Shown here: positions 27,328-37,441 of the stretch, piece by piece
Position numbering within the stretch: position 1 is the stretch's first letter
How the letters are laid out: each line of letters opens with the position of its first letter
From: Ciceribacter sp. L1K22
GTDB taxonomy: Bacteria; Pseudomonadota; Alphaproteobacteria; Rhizobiales; Rhizobiaceae
NCBI RefSeq assembly: GCF_017599385.1
Contig: NZ_JAGFPK010000001.1
Span: 3,623,017 to 3,687,016, forward strand
Length of the DNA: 64,000 bases
Reading direction: 5' to 3'
Translations under genes and position numbers: made by a program
Notes under the pieces: generated by a model
Seen by the model: only the letters and a program-made list of their open reading frames with translations
What the model was told of the DNA's origin: nothing
The model's database searches: none

Positions 27328-28413
27328 ATGACCGATGCGACTGAAAGCCTTAGCTCCCCCGACCTTTCCAAGGTCGAGCGCCGCGAGCGTCTTTTCCAGC
27401 GGATAAACCGCGCCGCCCGCTGGCTGGATGCCCTTGGCCTCGCCTGGGTGACCCCCATCCTCAGGATGGCGGCCGGAGACAATATCGGAGAGCAGCTCTC
27501 GGAGTTGAAGCGCGTCCTGATCATTCCTCTCGTCGGCATCCTGGTCTTCCTGCTGCTCTGGGGTACACTCGCGCCACGCGTCCAGACCTCGCTCGGCGCC
27601 ATTCCCGGTCCGGCGCAGGTTGCCGAACAGGTCGGCACGCTCTGGCAGGATTACCGCAATGAACGCGAGAAGGCCGCAGCCTTCTACGCCCGTCAGGATG
27701 AGCGCAATGCCAAGTTGGTTGCCGATGGCCAGCCGGACAAGGTCAAGAACCGCGCCTATACCGGCAAGCCGACCTATATCGACCAGATCGGAACCTCGCT
27801 CCTGACCGTCGCGCTTGGCTTCCTGGTCGGCACCCTGATCGCCGTTCCGATCGGCATTGCCTCGGGTCTCTCGAAGAGCTTCAACGGCGCCATCAATCCG
27901 CTGATCCAGATCTTCAAGCCGGTTTCGCCGCTCGCCTGGCTGCCGATCGTCACCATGGTGATCTCGGCCCTCTACGTTGATCCGGTCGACTGGCTGCCGA
28001 AGTCGATGGTGATCTCCGCCATCACTGTCACGCTCTGTTCGTTGTGGCCGACCTTGATCAACACCGCTGTCGGCGTCGCCTCGATCGACAAGGATCTCGT
28101 CAATGTCGGCAAGGTCCTGCAGCTTTCGACCGGCACCACGATCCGGAAGCTGGTGCTGCCTTCTGCCCTGCCGTTGATCTTCACGGGTCTGCGCCTGTCG
28201 CTGGGCGTGGGCTGGATGGTGCTGATCGCCGCTGAAATGCTCGCCCAGAACCCGGGCCTCGGCAAGTTCGTCTGGGACGAGTTCCAGAACGGCTCGTCCA
28301 GCTCGCTCGCCCGCATCATGGTTGCTGTCTTCACCATCGGCATCATCGGCTTTGCGCTTGATCGGGTGATGTACGCGCTGCAGTCCGCCTTCACCTTTAC
28401 GCAGAACCGTTGA
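27328..28413 (+). CDS. nrtB: Nitrate ABC transporter permease NrtB
   Basis: This 361-residue protein has an unusually long N-terminal part (about 130 residues, with one hydrophobic helix [18 protein letters not shown]) before the permease domain with five or six helices and the EAA-type loop ([20 protein letters not shown], then [20 protein letters not shown]). It forms the membrane channel for nitrate. The long N-terminus is seen in other alphaproteobacterial NrtB proteins. It follows nrtA by about 90 bases and precedes the ATPase gene by ten. Confidence 0.95.
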   Translation: MTDATESLSSPDLSKVERRERLFQRINRAARWLDALGLAWVTPILRMAAGDNIGEQLSELKRVLIIPLVGILVFLLLWGTLAPRVQTSLGAIPGPAQVAEQVGTLWQDYRNEREKAAAFYARQDERNAKLVADGQPDKVKNRAYTGKPTYIDQIGTSLLTVALGFLVGTLIAVPIGIASGLSKSFNGAINPLIQIFKPVSPLAWLPIVTMVISALYVDPVDWLPKSMVISAITVTLCSLWPTLINTAVGVASIDKDLVNVGKVLQLSTGTTIRKLVLPSALPLIFTGLRLSLGVGWMVLIAAEMLAQNPGLGKFVWDEFQNGSSSSLARIMVAVFTIGIIGFALDRVMYALQSAFTFTQNR

Positions 28414-28423
28414 GGAGGCGCGC

Positions 28424-30184
28424 ATGAGCATGCTCCAACTCAAGGACGTTTCGAAAAGCTTCGGCGACGGCAAGACCCGCAATGAAGTCCTGGCCAACGT
28501 TAACCTGGACGTTACCGAAGGCGAGTTCATCGCCATCGTGGGCTTCTCCGGCTCGGGCAAGTCCACGCTGATCTCGCTCTTGACGGGACTTTCCCGTCCA
28601 GACGAAGGCAAAGTGCTGTTCAAGGGCGAGGAGATCGTGCGGCCGGACAGCGCCCGCGGCGTGGTGTTTCAGAACTATTCGCTGATGCCCTGGCTTTCGG
28701 TCCGCGCCAATGTCGCGCTCGCGGTCGACGCCGTCCACACGACGAAGTCCAAGGCCGAGCGTGCGGAACTGGTCGACGGCTATATCTCGATGGTCGGGCT
28801 TGCCCATGCCATCGACCGCAAGCCTTCGGAACTCTCGGGCGGCATGCGCCAGCGTGTTTCGGTCGCCCGCGCGCTCGCCATGCAGCCGGAAGTGCTTCTC
28901 CTCGACGAACCGCTCTCAGCGCTCGACGCACTCACCCGCTCCAAGCTGCAGGACGAGTTTGCGGCCATCTGCGAGAAGGAAAAGAAGACCATTGTCCTCG
29001 TCACCAATGACGTCGACGAGGCGATCCTGCTTGCCGACCGGATCATCCCACTCACGCCCGGCCCGAAGGCAACGCTCGGCAACAGCTTTGATGTGAAGCT
29101 TGCCCGGCCGCGCGACCGTGCCGATATGAACTCCGACGAGGAGTTCGTGCGCATCCGCGCCGAGGTCACCGAGTATCTGATGGATCTTGGCAAGAGCCGC
29201 GGCAGCGACATCGAAACCGGGATCGTTCTGCCGAACGTCGTGCCGATCACCCAGAAGCCGCAGCCGGAAAAGCTGCCGGAGGCCTATACGCGCAAGGCTC
29301 AGTCAGCGATCGATAAGGGCTATGTGGAATTCTTCGAAGTGAAGAAGGTCTACCCGACCCCGAAGGGACCACTCACCGTCGTCGACGGCTTCGACCTCAA
29401 GATGCGCCAAGGCGAGTTCATCTCGATCATCGGCCATTCGGGCTGTGGCAAGTCGACGGTGCTCTCGATGGTCGCGGGCCTCAATCCCATCTCGTCGGGC
29501 GGCATCATCCTCGACGGTCGTGAAGTATCCGGCGCAGGTCCGGACCGTGCAGTCGTCTTCCAGGCGCCATCGCTGATGCCCTGGCTGACCGCACGCGAAA
29601 ACGTGGCGCTCGGCGTTGACAAGGTCTATCCCGACGCAACGCCCGCCGAGCGTCGCGACATCGTCGAATATTATCTCGCCCGCGTGGGGCTCGCAGACAG
29701 CATGCACCGCTATGCGGCCGATCTGTCGAACGGCATGAAGCAGCGGGTGGGCATCGCCCGCGCCTTCGCCCTGTCGCCGAAACTGCTCCTCCTCGACGAG
29801 CCCTTCGGCATGCTCGACAGCCTGACCCGCTGGGAGCTGCAGGAGGTGCTGATGGATGTCTGGAAGCGCACCAAGGTGACCGCGATCTGCGTCACCCACG
29901 ACGTCGACGAGGCGATCCTGCTCGCCGACCGGGTGGTGATGATGTCGAACGGCCCGAAGGCGAAGATCGGCAACATCATGGAGGTAGACCTGCCGCGGCC
30001 GCGCAGTCGCAAGGCGCTGCTCGCCCATCCCGACTACTACGCCTATCGCGAGGAATTGCTGGAATTCCTCGAAGCGTATGAAGGTGGCGCCAATCCGAGC
30101 GCCGAGCAACTGGCATCCATTCAGGAAAAATGCGCTGCCCGCGTCAAGCGCCAGCGGGCCGCCCGCATCGTCGCGGCGGAATAG
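28424..30184 (+). CDS. nrtC: Tandem ATP-binding protein of the nitrate ABC transporter
   Basis: This 586-residue protein contains two complete ABC ATPase domains. The first has Walker [10 protein letters not shown] and signature LSGGMRQRV, with [12 protein letters not shown]. The second starts near residue 300 with Walker [10 protein letters not shown], signature LSNGMKQRV and [12 protein letters not shown]. The two domains correspond to NrtC- and NrtD-type subunits joined in one chain, so a single polypeptide can supply both sites. It lacks the extra NrtA-like C-terminal domain of cyanobacterial NrtC. A GAGGAGG ribosome site precedes the ATG. Confidence 0.94.
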   Translation: MSMLQLKDVSKSFGDGKTRNEVLANVNLDVTEGEFIAIVGFSGSGKSTLISLLTGLSRPDEGKVLFKGEEIVRPDSARGVVFQNYSLMPWLSVRANVALAVDAVHTTKSKAERAELVDGYISMVGLAHAIDRKPSELSGGMRQRVSVARALAMQPEVLLLDEPLSALDALTRSKLQDEFAAICEKEKKTIVLVTNDVDEAILLADRIIPLTPGPKATLGNSFDVKLARPRDRADMNSDEEFVRIRAEVTEYLMDLGKSRGSDIETGIVLPNVVPITQKPQPEKLPEAYTRKAQSAIDKGYVEFFEVKKVYPTPKGPLTVVDGFDLKMRQGEFISIIGHSGCGKSTVLSMVAGLNPISSGGIILDGREVSGAGPDRAVVFQAPSLMPWLTARENVALGVDKVYPDATPAERRDIVEYYLARVGLADSMHRYAADLSNGMKQRVGIARAFALSPKLLLLDEPFGMLDSLTRWELQEVLMDVWKRTKVTAICVTHDVDEAILLADRVVMMSNGPKAKIGNIMEVDLPRPRSRKALLAHPDYYAYREELLEFLEAYEGGANPSAEQLASIQEKCAARVKRQRAARIVAAE

Positions 30185-30193
30185 GAGAGAGTC

Positions 30194-32641
30194 ATGACGG
30201 AAAAACTGGTCATCATCGGCAATGGCATGGCGCCAGGCCGCATGCTCGAGGAACTGTTCGAAAGGGCCCCCGGCCTCTACCACGTCACGATCTTCAACGC
30301 CGAGCCGCGCGTCAATTACGACCGCATCATGCTATCGCCGGTTTTGTCGGGCGAAAAGGCCTATGACGACATCGTGATCCACGACGATGCCTGGTATGCG
30401 ACACACAGGGTGACGCTGCACAAGGGTGCCAAAGTAACGGAGATCGACCGCCAGGCGAAGACAGTTACATCGGCGAACGGCATCACCGTGAGCTATGACA
30501 AGCTGGTCATCGCCACGGGATCGCTGCCCTTCATCATCCCGGTTCCGGGCCATCAGCTGCCGGGCGTTCTTGCTTATCGCGATCTCGACGATGTCGAAAA
30601 AATGCTCAAAATCGCCGAAGGCAAAGGCCGTGCGATTGTCATCGGTGCGGGTCTCCTTGGCCTGGAGGCGGCTTATGGCCTCAAGCGTCAGGGGATGGAT
30701 GTCACCGTCATCCACCTTATGCCGACGATCATGGAGCGCCAGCTCGATCCGGCGGCTGCCTATCTCCTCGAAAAGGCACTGACCGAACGTGGCATAGAAA
30801 TCATCACCAATGCCAACACGAAGCAGATCCTCGGACCCGACAAGGTTGAGGGTATCGAACTCGAAGACGGTCGCGTGATATCGGGCGACATGGTGGTCAT
30901 GGCCGTCGGTATTCGCCCTGCTTCCAGTCTCGCCAAGGAGGCGGGGATCGCCGTGAACAGGGGCATCGTCGTCGACGATGGTATGATGACCTCTGATCCG
31001 GATGTCTTCGCGCTCGGCGAATGTGCCGAACATCGCGGGACCTGCTACGGCCTCGTGGCGCCGCTCTATGAAGCCGCCCGGGTTCTCGCGGACCGCCTTA
31101 CTGGCGGTACCAGCGAATATCATGGCTCCGTCGTCAACACGAAGCTCAAGGTTACCGGCATCAATCTCTTCTCCGCCGGCGACTTCGCGGAAGCGCCGGA
31201 CCGCGAGGAAATCGTGCTGCGCGATGCCTCGGCGGGCATCTACAAACGCCTCGTGCTGAAGGACAACAAGATCCTTGGCGCCGTCCTCTATGGCGAAACG
31301 GGCGATGGTTCCTGGTTCTTCGATCTGATGAAGCGCGGAACCGATATCTCTGAGATGCGCGACACCTTGATCTTCGGCCAGTCCTATCAGGGGGGAAGCC
31401 CGCTGGACCCTATGGCGGCCGTTGCAGCCTTGCCGGATGATGCAGAAATCTGCGGCTGCAACGGCGTCTGCAAGGGCAAGATCACGTCCACAATCACCGG
31501 CAAGGGTCTGACAACGCTGGACAGCGTGCGTGCCCATACCAAGGCATCTGCCTCCTGCGGCAATTGTACGGGGCTCGTCGAGCAGCTCATGTCGCTGACG
31601 CTTGGCGACGCCTACAATCCCGCCGCCGTCACGCCGATGTGCACCTGCACCGAACTCGGCCATGACGATGTCCGTCGGCTGATCAAGGCCAAGGGGCTGA
31701 AGACCATTCCGGCCGTCATGCAGGAGCTGGAATGGAAGACCTCCTGTGGCTGTGCCAAATGCCGCCCGGCGCTGAACTACTATCTCGTCGCGGACTGGCC
31801 CGACGAATATGCCGACGATTACCAGTCGCGCTTCATCAATGAGCGCGTTCACGCCAATATACAGAAGGACGGCACCTATTCCGTTGTCCCACGCATGTGG
31901 GGCGGGGTGACAAATGCCGCCGAACTGCGCGCCATCGCCGATGTCGTCGACAAATTCGATATCCCGATGGTGAAGGTCACCGGCGGCCAGCGCATCGACC
32001 TGCTCGGCATCGAAAAGGAAGACTTGCCCGCGGTGTGGGCAGATCTCGGCAAGGCAGGCTTTGTGTCAGGTCAGGCTTACGCAAAAGGTCTGAGAACAGT
32101 GAAGACCTGTGTTGGTTCCGACTGGTGCCGTTTCGGCACGCAGGATTCGACGGGGCTTGGCATCCGCATCGAAAAATTCATGTGGGGTTCCTGGACACCG
32201 GCCAAGCTGAAGCTCGCCGTATCCGGCTGTCCGCGCAACTGCGCCGAAGCCACCTGCAAGGATATCGGTGTCATCTGCGTGGACAGTGGCTTCGAGATCC
32301 ACTTCGCCGGTGCCGCCGGCCTCGATATCAAGGGGACGGATGTCCTTGGCCTCGTCAAGACCGAGGACGAGGCGCTGGAGCACATCGTGGCACTCACCCA
32401 GATGTACCGCGAGCAGGGGCGCTATCTTGAGCGCATCTACAAATGGGCCAAGCGTGTCGGCCACGACGAGATCCGTCGGCAGATCATGGAGGATGCGGAC
32501 AAGCGCCGCGCCTATTTCGACCGCTTCGTCTTCTCCCAGAAATTCGCCCAGGTCGATCCCTGGTCAGAGCGGGTCTACGGCAAGGACAAGCATGAGTTCA
32601 AGCCGATGGCGACCATCAACTACAATCAGGCTGCGGAGTGA
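30194..32641 (+). CDS. nirB: Assimilatory nitrite reductase large subunit NirB
   Basis: This 815-residue protein reduces nitrite to ammonium with NAD(P)H. It starts with a pyridine-nucleotide-disulfide oxidoreductase domain (MTEKLVIIGNGMAPGRMLEE, then AIVIGAGLLGLEAAYGL). A BFD-like [2Fe-2S] domain follows (EICGCNGVCKGKI, ASCGNCTGLVEQL). The siroheme/[4Fe-4S] domain has the cysteines in TCVGSDWCRFGTQDST and LAVSGCPRNCAEATCKDIG. The length is close to the 847 residues of E. coli NirB. It lies 9 bases after the ATPase gene and four bases before nirD. Confidence 0.97.
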   Translation: MTEKLVIIGNGMAPGRMLEELFERAPGLYHVTIFNAEPRVNYDRIMLSPVLSGEKAYDDIVIHDDAWYATHRVTLHKGAKVTEIDRQAKTVTSANGITVSYDKLVIATGSLPFIIPVPGHQLPGVLAYRDLDDVEKMLKIAEGKGRAIVIGAGLLGLEAAYGLKRQGMDVTVIHLMPTIMERQLDPAAAYLLEKALTERGIEIITNANTKQILGPDKVEGIELEDGRVISGDMVVMAVGIRPASSLAKEAGIAVNRGIVVDDGMMTSDPDVFALGECAEHRGTCYGLVAPLYEAARVLADRLTGGTSEYHGSVVNTKLKVTGINLFSAGDFAEAPDREEIVLRDASAGIYKRLVLKDNKILGAVLYGETGDGSWFFDLMKRGTDISEMRDTLIFGQSYQGGSPLDPMAAVAALPDDAEICGCNGVCKGKITSTITGKGLTTLDSVRAHTKASASCGNCTGLVEQLMSLTLGDAYNPAAVTPMCTCTELGHDDVRRLIKAKGLKTIPAVMQELEWKTSCGCAKCRPALNYYLVADWPDEYADDYQSRFINERVHANIQKDGTYSVVPRMWGGVTNAAELRAIADVVDKFDIPMVKVTGGQRIDLLGIEKEDLPAVWADLGKAGFVSGQAYAKGLRTVKTCVGSDWCRFGTQDSTGLGIRIEKFMWGSWTPAKLKLAVSGCPRNCAEATCKDIGVICVDSGFEIHFAGAAGLDIKGTDVLGLVKTEDEALEHIVALTQMYREQGRYLERIYKWAKRVGHDEIRRQIMEDADKRRAYFDRFVFSQKFAQVDPWSERVYGKDKHEFKPMATINYNQAAE

Positions 32642-32645
32642 GGCG

Positions 32646-32981
32646 ATGAACGGAAACTGGATCGCGATTGGGACGATAGATGACATCCCGCTCCGCGGCG
32701 CGCGCTGCGTGAAGACACCCCAAGGCAAGATCGGGGTGTTCCGCACAGCCGAGAATGAGGTCTTCGCCATCGAGGATCACTGCCCCCACAAGGGCGGTCC
32801 GCTCACGCAAGGGATCGTGCACGGCAAGGCCGTGACCTGCCCACTGCACAACTGGGTTATCTCGCTGGAAACCGGCAGGGCGCTCGGGGCCGATGAAGGC
32901 GAAGTCAAGACCATCCCGGTCCGCAATATCGACGGTCATCTCTCCATCATGCTCGAAAGCATGATGGCCGCAGCCGAGTAA
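32646..32981 (+). CDS. nirD: Nitrite reductase small subunit NirD
   Basis: This 111-residue protein has a Rieske-like fold. Unlike E. coli NirD it keeps the ligand pattern of a true [2Fe-2S] Rieske cluster: EDHCPHKGGPL and TCPLHNWVISL supply two Cys and two His. The ATG at 32646 (MNGNWIAIGTIDD) lies four bases after the nirB stop with GAGGCG before it. It works with NirB in nitrite reduction. Confidence 0.94.
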   Translation: MNGNWIAIGTIDDIPLRGARCVKTPQGKIGVFRTAENEVFAIEDHCPHKGGPLTQGIVHGKAVTCPLHNWVISLETGRALGADEGEVKTIPVRNIDGHLSIMLESMMAAAE

Positions 32982-33010
32982 TTGGAAGATCAACGCGCGG
33001 AGCCGCAGAC

Positions 33011-35668
33011 ATGTCCTGTGAAACCAAGACGACCTGCCCCTATTGCGGCGTCGGCTGCGGCGTGATCGCCGCAGTTGACGACGAGGGCAAGGTCAGCGTG
33101 CGGGGAGACCCGGACCATCCCGCCAATTTCGGTCGTCTTTGCTCCAAGGGTTCGGCGCTCGCCGAAACGCTCGACCTTGAAGGTCGCGCGCTTCATCCGG
33201 AAATCCATGGCCAACCCGCCGCTTGGGATGAGGCACTTGATCTCGTCGCCTCGGCCTTCCAGCGGACGATCGCCGATCATGGACCCGATTCCGTTGCGTT
33301 TTACGTCTCCGGACAGTTGCTGACGGAGGACTATTACGTCGCCAACAAGCTGATGAAGGGGTTCATCGGCTCCGCCAATATCGACACGAATTCTCGTTTG
33401 TGCATGGCCTCATCGGTGGCAGGTCACCGCCGAGCCTTCGGATCCGATACCGTACCGGCGTGCTACGAGGACTTGGAACTCGCCGACCTCGTAGTTCTCG
33501 TTGGCTCCAATATGGCTTGGTGCCATCCGGTCCTCTTTCAGCGTCTCGCTGCTGCCAAAGCTGCACGTCCCGCCATGAACGTGGTGGTCATTGATCCGCG
33601 TAGGACCGCGACGTGTGATCTCGCAGACCTGCATCTGCCGGTGCGCGCCGACGGCGACGTTGCACTTTTCAATGGTCTCCTTGGCTACCTTGCAGACAGC
33701 GGGACGATTGACTTGGACTATATGGCGAAGCACACGACAGGATTTCCTGAAGCGCTCCGGGCTGCTGGCCATCCAAGCATACACGACGTTTCGGAAGCCA
33801 CTGGTGTACCCACCATCCTTATCCGCCAGTTCTTCAGTATATTCGGAAATACGAACAAGGTTGTCACCTGCTACAGCCAAGGCGTCAACCAGTCATCGGT
33901 CGGAACCGACAAGGTCAACGTTATTCTCAATTGTCATCTTGCAACGGGCCGGATTGGTCAGCCCGGCATGGGGCCATTGTCTCTTACCGGCCAACCAAAC
34001 GCCATGGGCGGCCGCGAGGTCGGCGGGCTCGCCAACATGTTGGCGGCCCACATGGCGATCGAGAACCCGGTTCACCGCGAGCGCGTGAAGCGCTTCTGGA
34101 AGTCGCCAGTCATCGCGGACAAGCCCGGCCTGAAGGCCGTCGACATGTTCGATGCCGTCGCGGACGGCCGGATCAAGGCAATCTGGATCATGTCGACAAA
34201 TCCTGTGGTGTCCATGCCCGATGCCGACAGGGTGAAGGCTGCGCTCCGCACCTGTCCCTTTGTGGTGGTCTCCGATATCCAGACGGACACCGACACCGCC
34301 CGTCTCGCCCATGTCCTCCTTCCGACCGCCGGATGGGGTGAAAAATCTGGCACCGTCACGAATTCTGAACGTCGCGTCTCCCGACAGCGACCGTTTCTGC
34401 CCGCCCCTGCCGAGGCCCGCGCCGACTGGTGGCAATTGGCAGAGATCGGCAAACGACTGGGCTTCAGTGCGGAGTTCGACTACGAGGGTCCGCCAGCGAT
34501 TTTTGCGGAGCACGCAGCTCTGTCCGCATTCGAGAATGATGGTCAACGTGATTTCGACCTCGGCGGCCACATAGGCATGGACGCCTCGACCTACGACACT
34601 CTCGCGCCTTTCCAGTGGCCTTTGCGCAAAGACGGATCATCCACGCCCCGATTTTTCGCAGAAGGCGGTTTCTTCACAGCCGACCGAAGGGCGTGCCTCG
34701 TGCCGGTGGCGACACCTGCGAAGGTCGAAGCGGATAGCCGTTTTTGCTTCACTCTGAATACTGGTCGCATACGCGATCAATGGCACACGATGACACGAAC
34801 GGGCAAAAGTGCGCGCCTGTCTGCCCACTACGCCGAGCCGTTTTGCGAAATCCATCCGACGGATGCCCAAAATGCGGGTATTGGCGACGCGGATCTTGTG
34901 CGTGTAGCGGCCGCAAACGGCCGTTCGATCGTCGTGCGGGCTCTGCTGACCGAACGGCAGATGCGCGGTGCGATTTTCGTTCCCATGCACTGGACGGGAG
35001 AGACGGCGCCAAGCGCGCGTGTTGACACCCTGGTCTCTCCCCATGTCGATCCGATCTCTGGACAACCTGCGCTGAAAATGGCCAGCGTATCGTTGGCGAG
35101 ATATAAGGCTGAGTTTCACGGGTTCCTGGTGGCAGCCATGCGGCCGACCGACCTTCCGTTCGCCTATTGGGCCATTGCCAGGACTGAGGGCGGCTACCGC
35201 CTGGAGTTCGCTGGGGACATGCCGACCGACGGATGGGACGCCTGGTTGCGGCGCAGTCTGCAGCTAGGACGGAATCTCGACATGTCCGGTTATGTCGACG
35301 AGAAAGTGGGAGACCATCGGTTGCTCGCCTTCGAGGGCGAGAGGCTCTCGGCCGCTCTCTATGTCTCAGCGGACACGGTGTCGGTCTCGCGGCAGTGGGC
35401 CGCCGACCAGCTCATGCAAGTCCATGCGGACCATAATCTCCGCTCGAAGCTTTTTGCTGGTCGCCCGGAAGCCGGCCGACCCGACAAGGGTGCCATCGTG
35501 TGCTCATGCTATTCGGTCGGTGTCAACGAAATCAACGCCGCCGCACGAAGTGGTTGCCGCTCGGTAGAGGCGGTCGGTGCCGTATTGAATGCGGGGACGA
35601 ATTGCGGGTCCTGCCGCCCCGAAATCAGGAGGATACTCGATGCGACGCATTGCCTTGCCGCAGAGTGA
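33011..35668 (+). CDS. nasA: Assimilatory nitrate reductase catalytic subunit NasA
   Basis: This 885-residue molybdopterin enzyme reduces nitrate to nitrite in the cytoplasm. The N-terminus holds the [4Fe-4S] site CPYCGVGCGV followed by Cys in FGRLCSKGSAL. The molybdopterin-binding core follows (SRLCMASSVAGHRRAFGSD, NVVVIDPRRT, LTGQPNAMGGREVGGLANML). The C-terminal 60 residues are a BFD-like [2Fe-2S] domain (AIVCSCYSVGVNEI, then GTNCGSCRPEIRRI), a fusion also seen in Klebsiella NasA-type enzymes. It follows nirD by 29 bases and overlaps cysG by 29 bases. Confidence 0.97.
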   Translation: MSCETKTTCPYCGVGCGVIAAVDDEGKVSVRGDPDHPANFGRLCSKGSALAETLDLEGRALHPEIHGQPAAWDEALDLVASAFQRTIADHGPDSVAFYVSGQLLTEDYYVANKLMKGFIGSANIDTNSRLCMASSVAGHRRAFGSDTVPACYEDLELADLVVLVGSNMAWCHPVLFQRLAAAKAARPAMNVVVIDPRRTATCDLADLHLPVRADGDVALFNGLLGYLADSGTIDLDYMAKHTTGFPEALRAAGHPSIHDVSEATGVPTILIRQFFSIFGNTNKVVTCYSQGVNQSSVGTDKVNVILNCHLATGRIGQPGMGPLSLTGQPNAMGGREVGGLANMLAAHMAIENPVHRERVKRFWKSPVIADKPGLKAVDMFDAVADGRIKAIWIMSTNPVVSMPDADRVKAALRTCPFVVVSDIQTDTDTARLAHVLLPTAGWGEKSGTVTNSERRVSRQRPFLPAPAEARADWWQLAEIGKRLGFSAEFDYEGPPAIFAEHAALSAFENDGQRDFDLGGHIGMDASTYDTLAPFQWPLRKDGSSTPRFFAEGGFFTADRRACLVPVATPAKVEADSRFCFTLNTGRIRDQWHTMTRTGKSARLSAHYAEPFCEIHPTDAQNAGIGDADLVRVAAANGRSIVVRALLTERQMRGAIFVPMHWTGETAPSARVDTLVSPHVDPISGQPALKMASVSLARYKAEFHGFLVAAMRPTDLPFAYWAIARTEGGYRLEFAGDMPTDGWDAWLRRSLQLGRNLDMSGYVDEKVGDHRLLAFEGERLSAALYVSADTVSVSRQWAADQLMQVHADHNLRSKLFAGRPEAGRPDKGAIVCSCYSVGVNEINAAARSGCRSVEAVGAVLNAGTNCGSCRPEIRRILDATHCLAAE

Positions 35669-37124
35669 TGGGCAGCCGCGCATTGCAGCGCTGGCAAAGC
35701 TCCCGGTTTTCTGGAACCTTTCAGGAAAGCGCGTCGTCATTGCAGGCGGTTCTGATGGCGCCGCCTGGAAAGTCGAGCTGCTACAGGCTTGCGGCGCCGA
35801 GGTCGAGCTTTACTGCGAGACCGATTACCTTGGCGAGACCATGAAGGCGCTTGTCGCGAGGACCGCAATGACCCATCATGCGCATCCTTGGCACTGCGGT
35901 ATCTTCGGCAGAGCCGCCCTCGCGGTGGCCGATTGCGAAACGGAAGAGGAGGCTCGTGCTTTTTTCTGTGCGGCGCGCGCGGCAGCGGTTCCGGTCAACA
36001 TCATCGACAAGCCCGCGTACTGCCAGTTCCAGTTCGGCTCGATCGTCAACCGCTCCCCTGTCATCGTTTCGATTTCCACCGATGGGGCTGCACCCATTTT
36101 GGCGCAAGCCATCCGCCAGCGGATCGAAACGCTGCTTCCGCACTCCCTGAGAGAGTGGGCGCGTCTGGCGCAAACGTTGCGGAGCGCGGTCAACATGAAG
36201 CTGTCGCAGGGCGGTGCCAGACGTCTGTTCTGGGAGCGTTTCGTCAACCGCAGCCTGTCGACCAATGAGCCGCCCACAGCGGCTACGGTCGATCAATTGT
36301 TTGCGAACGCGGGACAGATCGCGTCAGAATCAACGTCTGGATCGGTGACGCTGGTCGGAGCTGGGCCCGGGGCTGCCGAGCTCCTGACGTTGAAGGCGAT
36401 GCGAGCGCTGCAAGCTGCGGACGTCATCCTGTTTGACGATCTTGTGTCGGCGGAGGTCCTGGAGCTGGCAAGGCGCGAGGCAAAACGGTTTCTGGTTGGC
36501 AAAAGGGGTGGGAGAGAAAGCTGCCGCCAAGACGATATCAACGACATGATGGTGCGTTTCGCCAAAGCGGGCAAACGTGTGGTGCGTCTGAAGTCGGGCG
36601 ATCCGATGATTTTCGGACGCGCTGGCGAAGAAATCGCGAGGTTGGAGAATGAAGGAATTCACGTCGATGTCGTGCCTGGCATCACAGCCGCGTCAGCCAT
36701 GGCGGCGTCCCTCAAGACGTCGCTCACCCACCGCGACCACGCACAGCAGGTGCGTTTTGTCACCGGTCATTCCCGCAACTACGAATTGCCCCGTACGATT
36801 GACTGGTTGTCGCTTGCCGACGCAAACCAAACTTCAATTTTCTACATGGGCGGACGTATGGCGGGCCAGATCGAGCAGAGTCTCATGGATAATGGGATGA
36901 AGTCCGGTACACCCGTCGTCGTCGTATCCTCCGTCAGCCGTGCACAAGAACGCCGCTGGGCCGGCACCCTGTGTAACCTCGCTAAAGGAATGCAAACCAT
37001 CGGTGTCGACGAACCTGTTTTAATAGGTATTGGAGACGTTTTTGGCGATGTTGCACTTGCCCGCGCCCAGCTCGTCCAATTGACTTCCAAAAAAAGGGTC
37101 AAACGCATTGAATTTCCGTTTTGA
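35640..37124 (+). CDS. cysG: Siroheme synthase CysG (dehydrogenase/ferrochelatase and methyltransferase)
   Basis: This 494-residue protein makes siroheme, the cofactor of NirB. Residues up to about 230 form the precorrin-2 dehydrogenase/ferrochelatase part (VVIAGGSDGAAWKVELLQAC, then VSISTDGAAPILAQAIRQRI). The rest is the uroporphyrinogen III methyltransferase (TLVGAGPGAAELLTLKAMRA, RLKSGDPMIFGRAGEE, VVPGITAASAMAA). The ATG at 35640 follows CAGGAGGA and overlaps the end of nasA. It is the last gene of the nrt-nir-nas operon. It is somewhat longer than the 457-residue E. coli protein. Confidence 0.95.
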   Translation: MRRIALPQSDGQPRIAALAKLPVFWNLSGKRVVIAGGSDGAAWKVELLQACGAEVELYCETDYLGETMKALVARTAMTHHAHPWHCGIFGRAALAVADCETEEEARAFFCAARAAAVPVNIIDKPAYCQFQFGSIVNRSPVIVSISTDGAAPILAQAIRQRIETLLPHSLREWARLAQTLRSAVNMKLSQGGARRLFWERFVNRSLSTNEPPTAATVDQLFANAGQIASESTSGSVTLVGAGPGAAELLTLKAMRALQAADVILFDDLVSAEVLELARREAKRFLVGKRGGRESCRQDDINDMMVRFAKAGKRVVRLKSGDPMIFGRAGEEIARLENEGIHVDVVPGITAASAMAASLKTSLTHRDHAQQVRFVTGHSRNYELPRTIDWLSLADANQTSIFYMGGRMAGQIEQSLMDNGMKSGTPVVVVSSVSRAQERRWAGTLCNLAKGMQTIGVDEPVLIGIGDVFGDVALARAQLVQLTSKKRVKRIEFPF

Positions 37125-37220
37125 GTTCTCGTGGACGCCAGGATTTAGCTGAGCCGATAGAAAATTTCCTGGTTAACCCTTCAGCGGTCAAATTGTCGCT
37201 CCGACGTCGCGGAGTGTACA

Positions 37221-37360
37221 ATGATTGAGAATGCCATTGCCGAGAAGCTGAAGCCTCAGTCTAGTGATGATTTCAAAACGCGGCATCCCGAGGCACGGCT
37301 GACGATGCAGCAGATGACCTGTCTCTACGTTATTCGCGGAGCTACCTAGACGTTTCAGGA
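37221..37360 (+). pseudogene. IS6-type transposase remnant
   Basis: The frame begins MIENAIAEKLKPQSSDDFKT and continues RHPEARLTMQQMT, then after a frameshift DLSLRYSRSYLDV. This resembles the N-terminus of IS6-family transposases (K-P-x-S-S-D-D-F-K-x-R-H-F, then WYLRYSLSYRD). Nothing of the catalytic domain is left. It is the only recognisable content of the 317-base gap between cysG and dgoD. Confidence 0.6.
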
Positions 37361-37441
37361 TGACCGTTTAGCCGACAGTTAAAACGCTTGGTGCGAGGTT
37401 CACATCCGGGTCGACGAGAAGCGATATTCAAGCTGTTTTGT

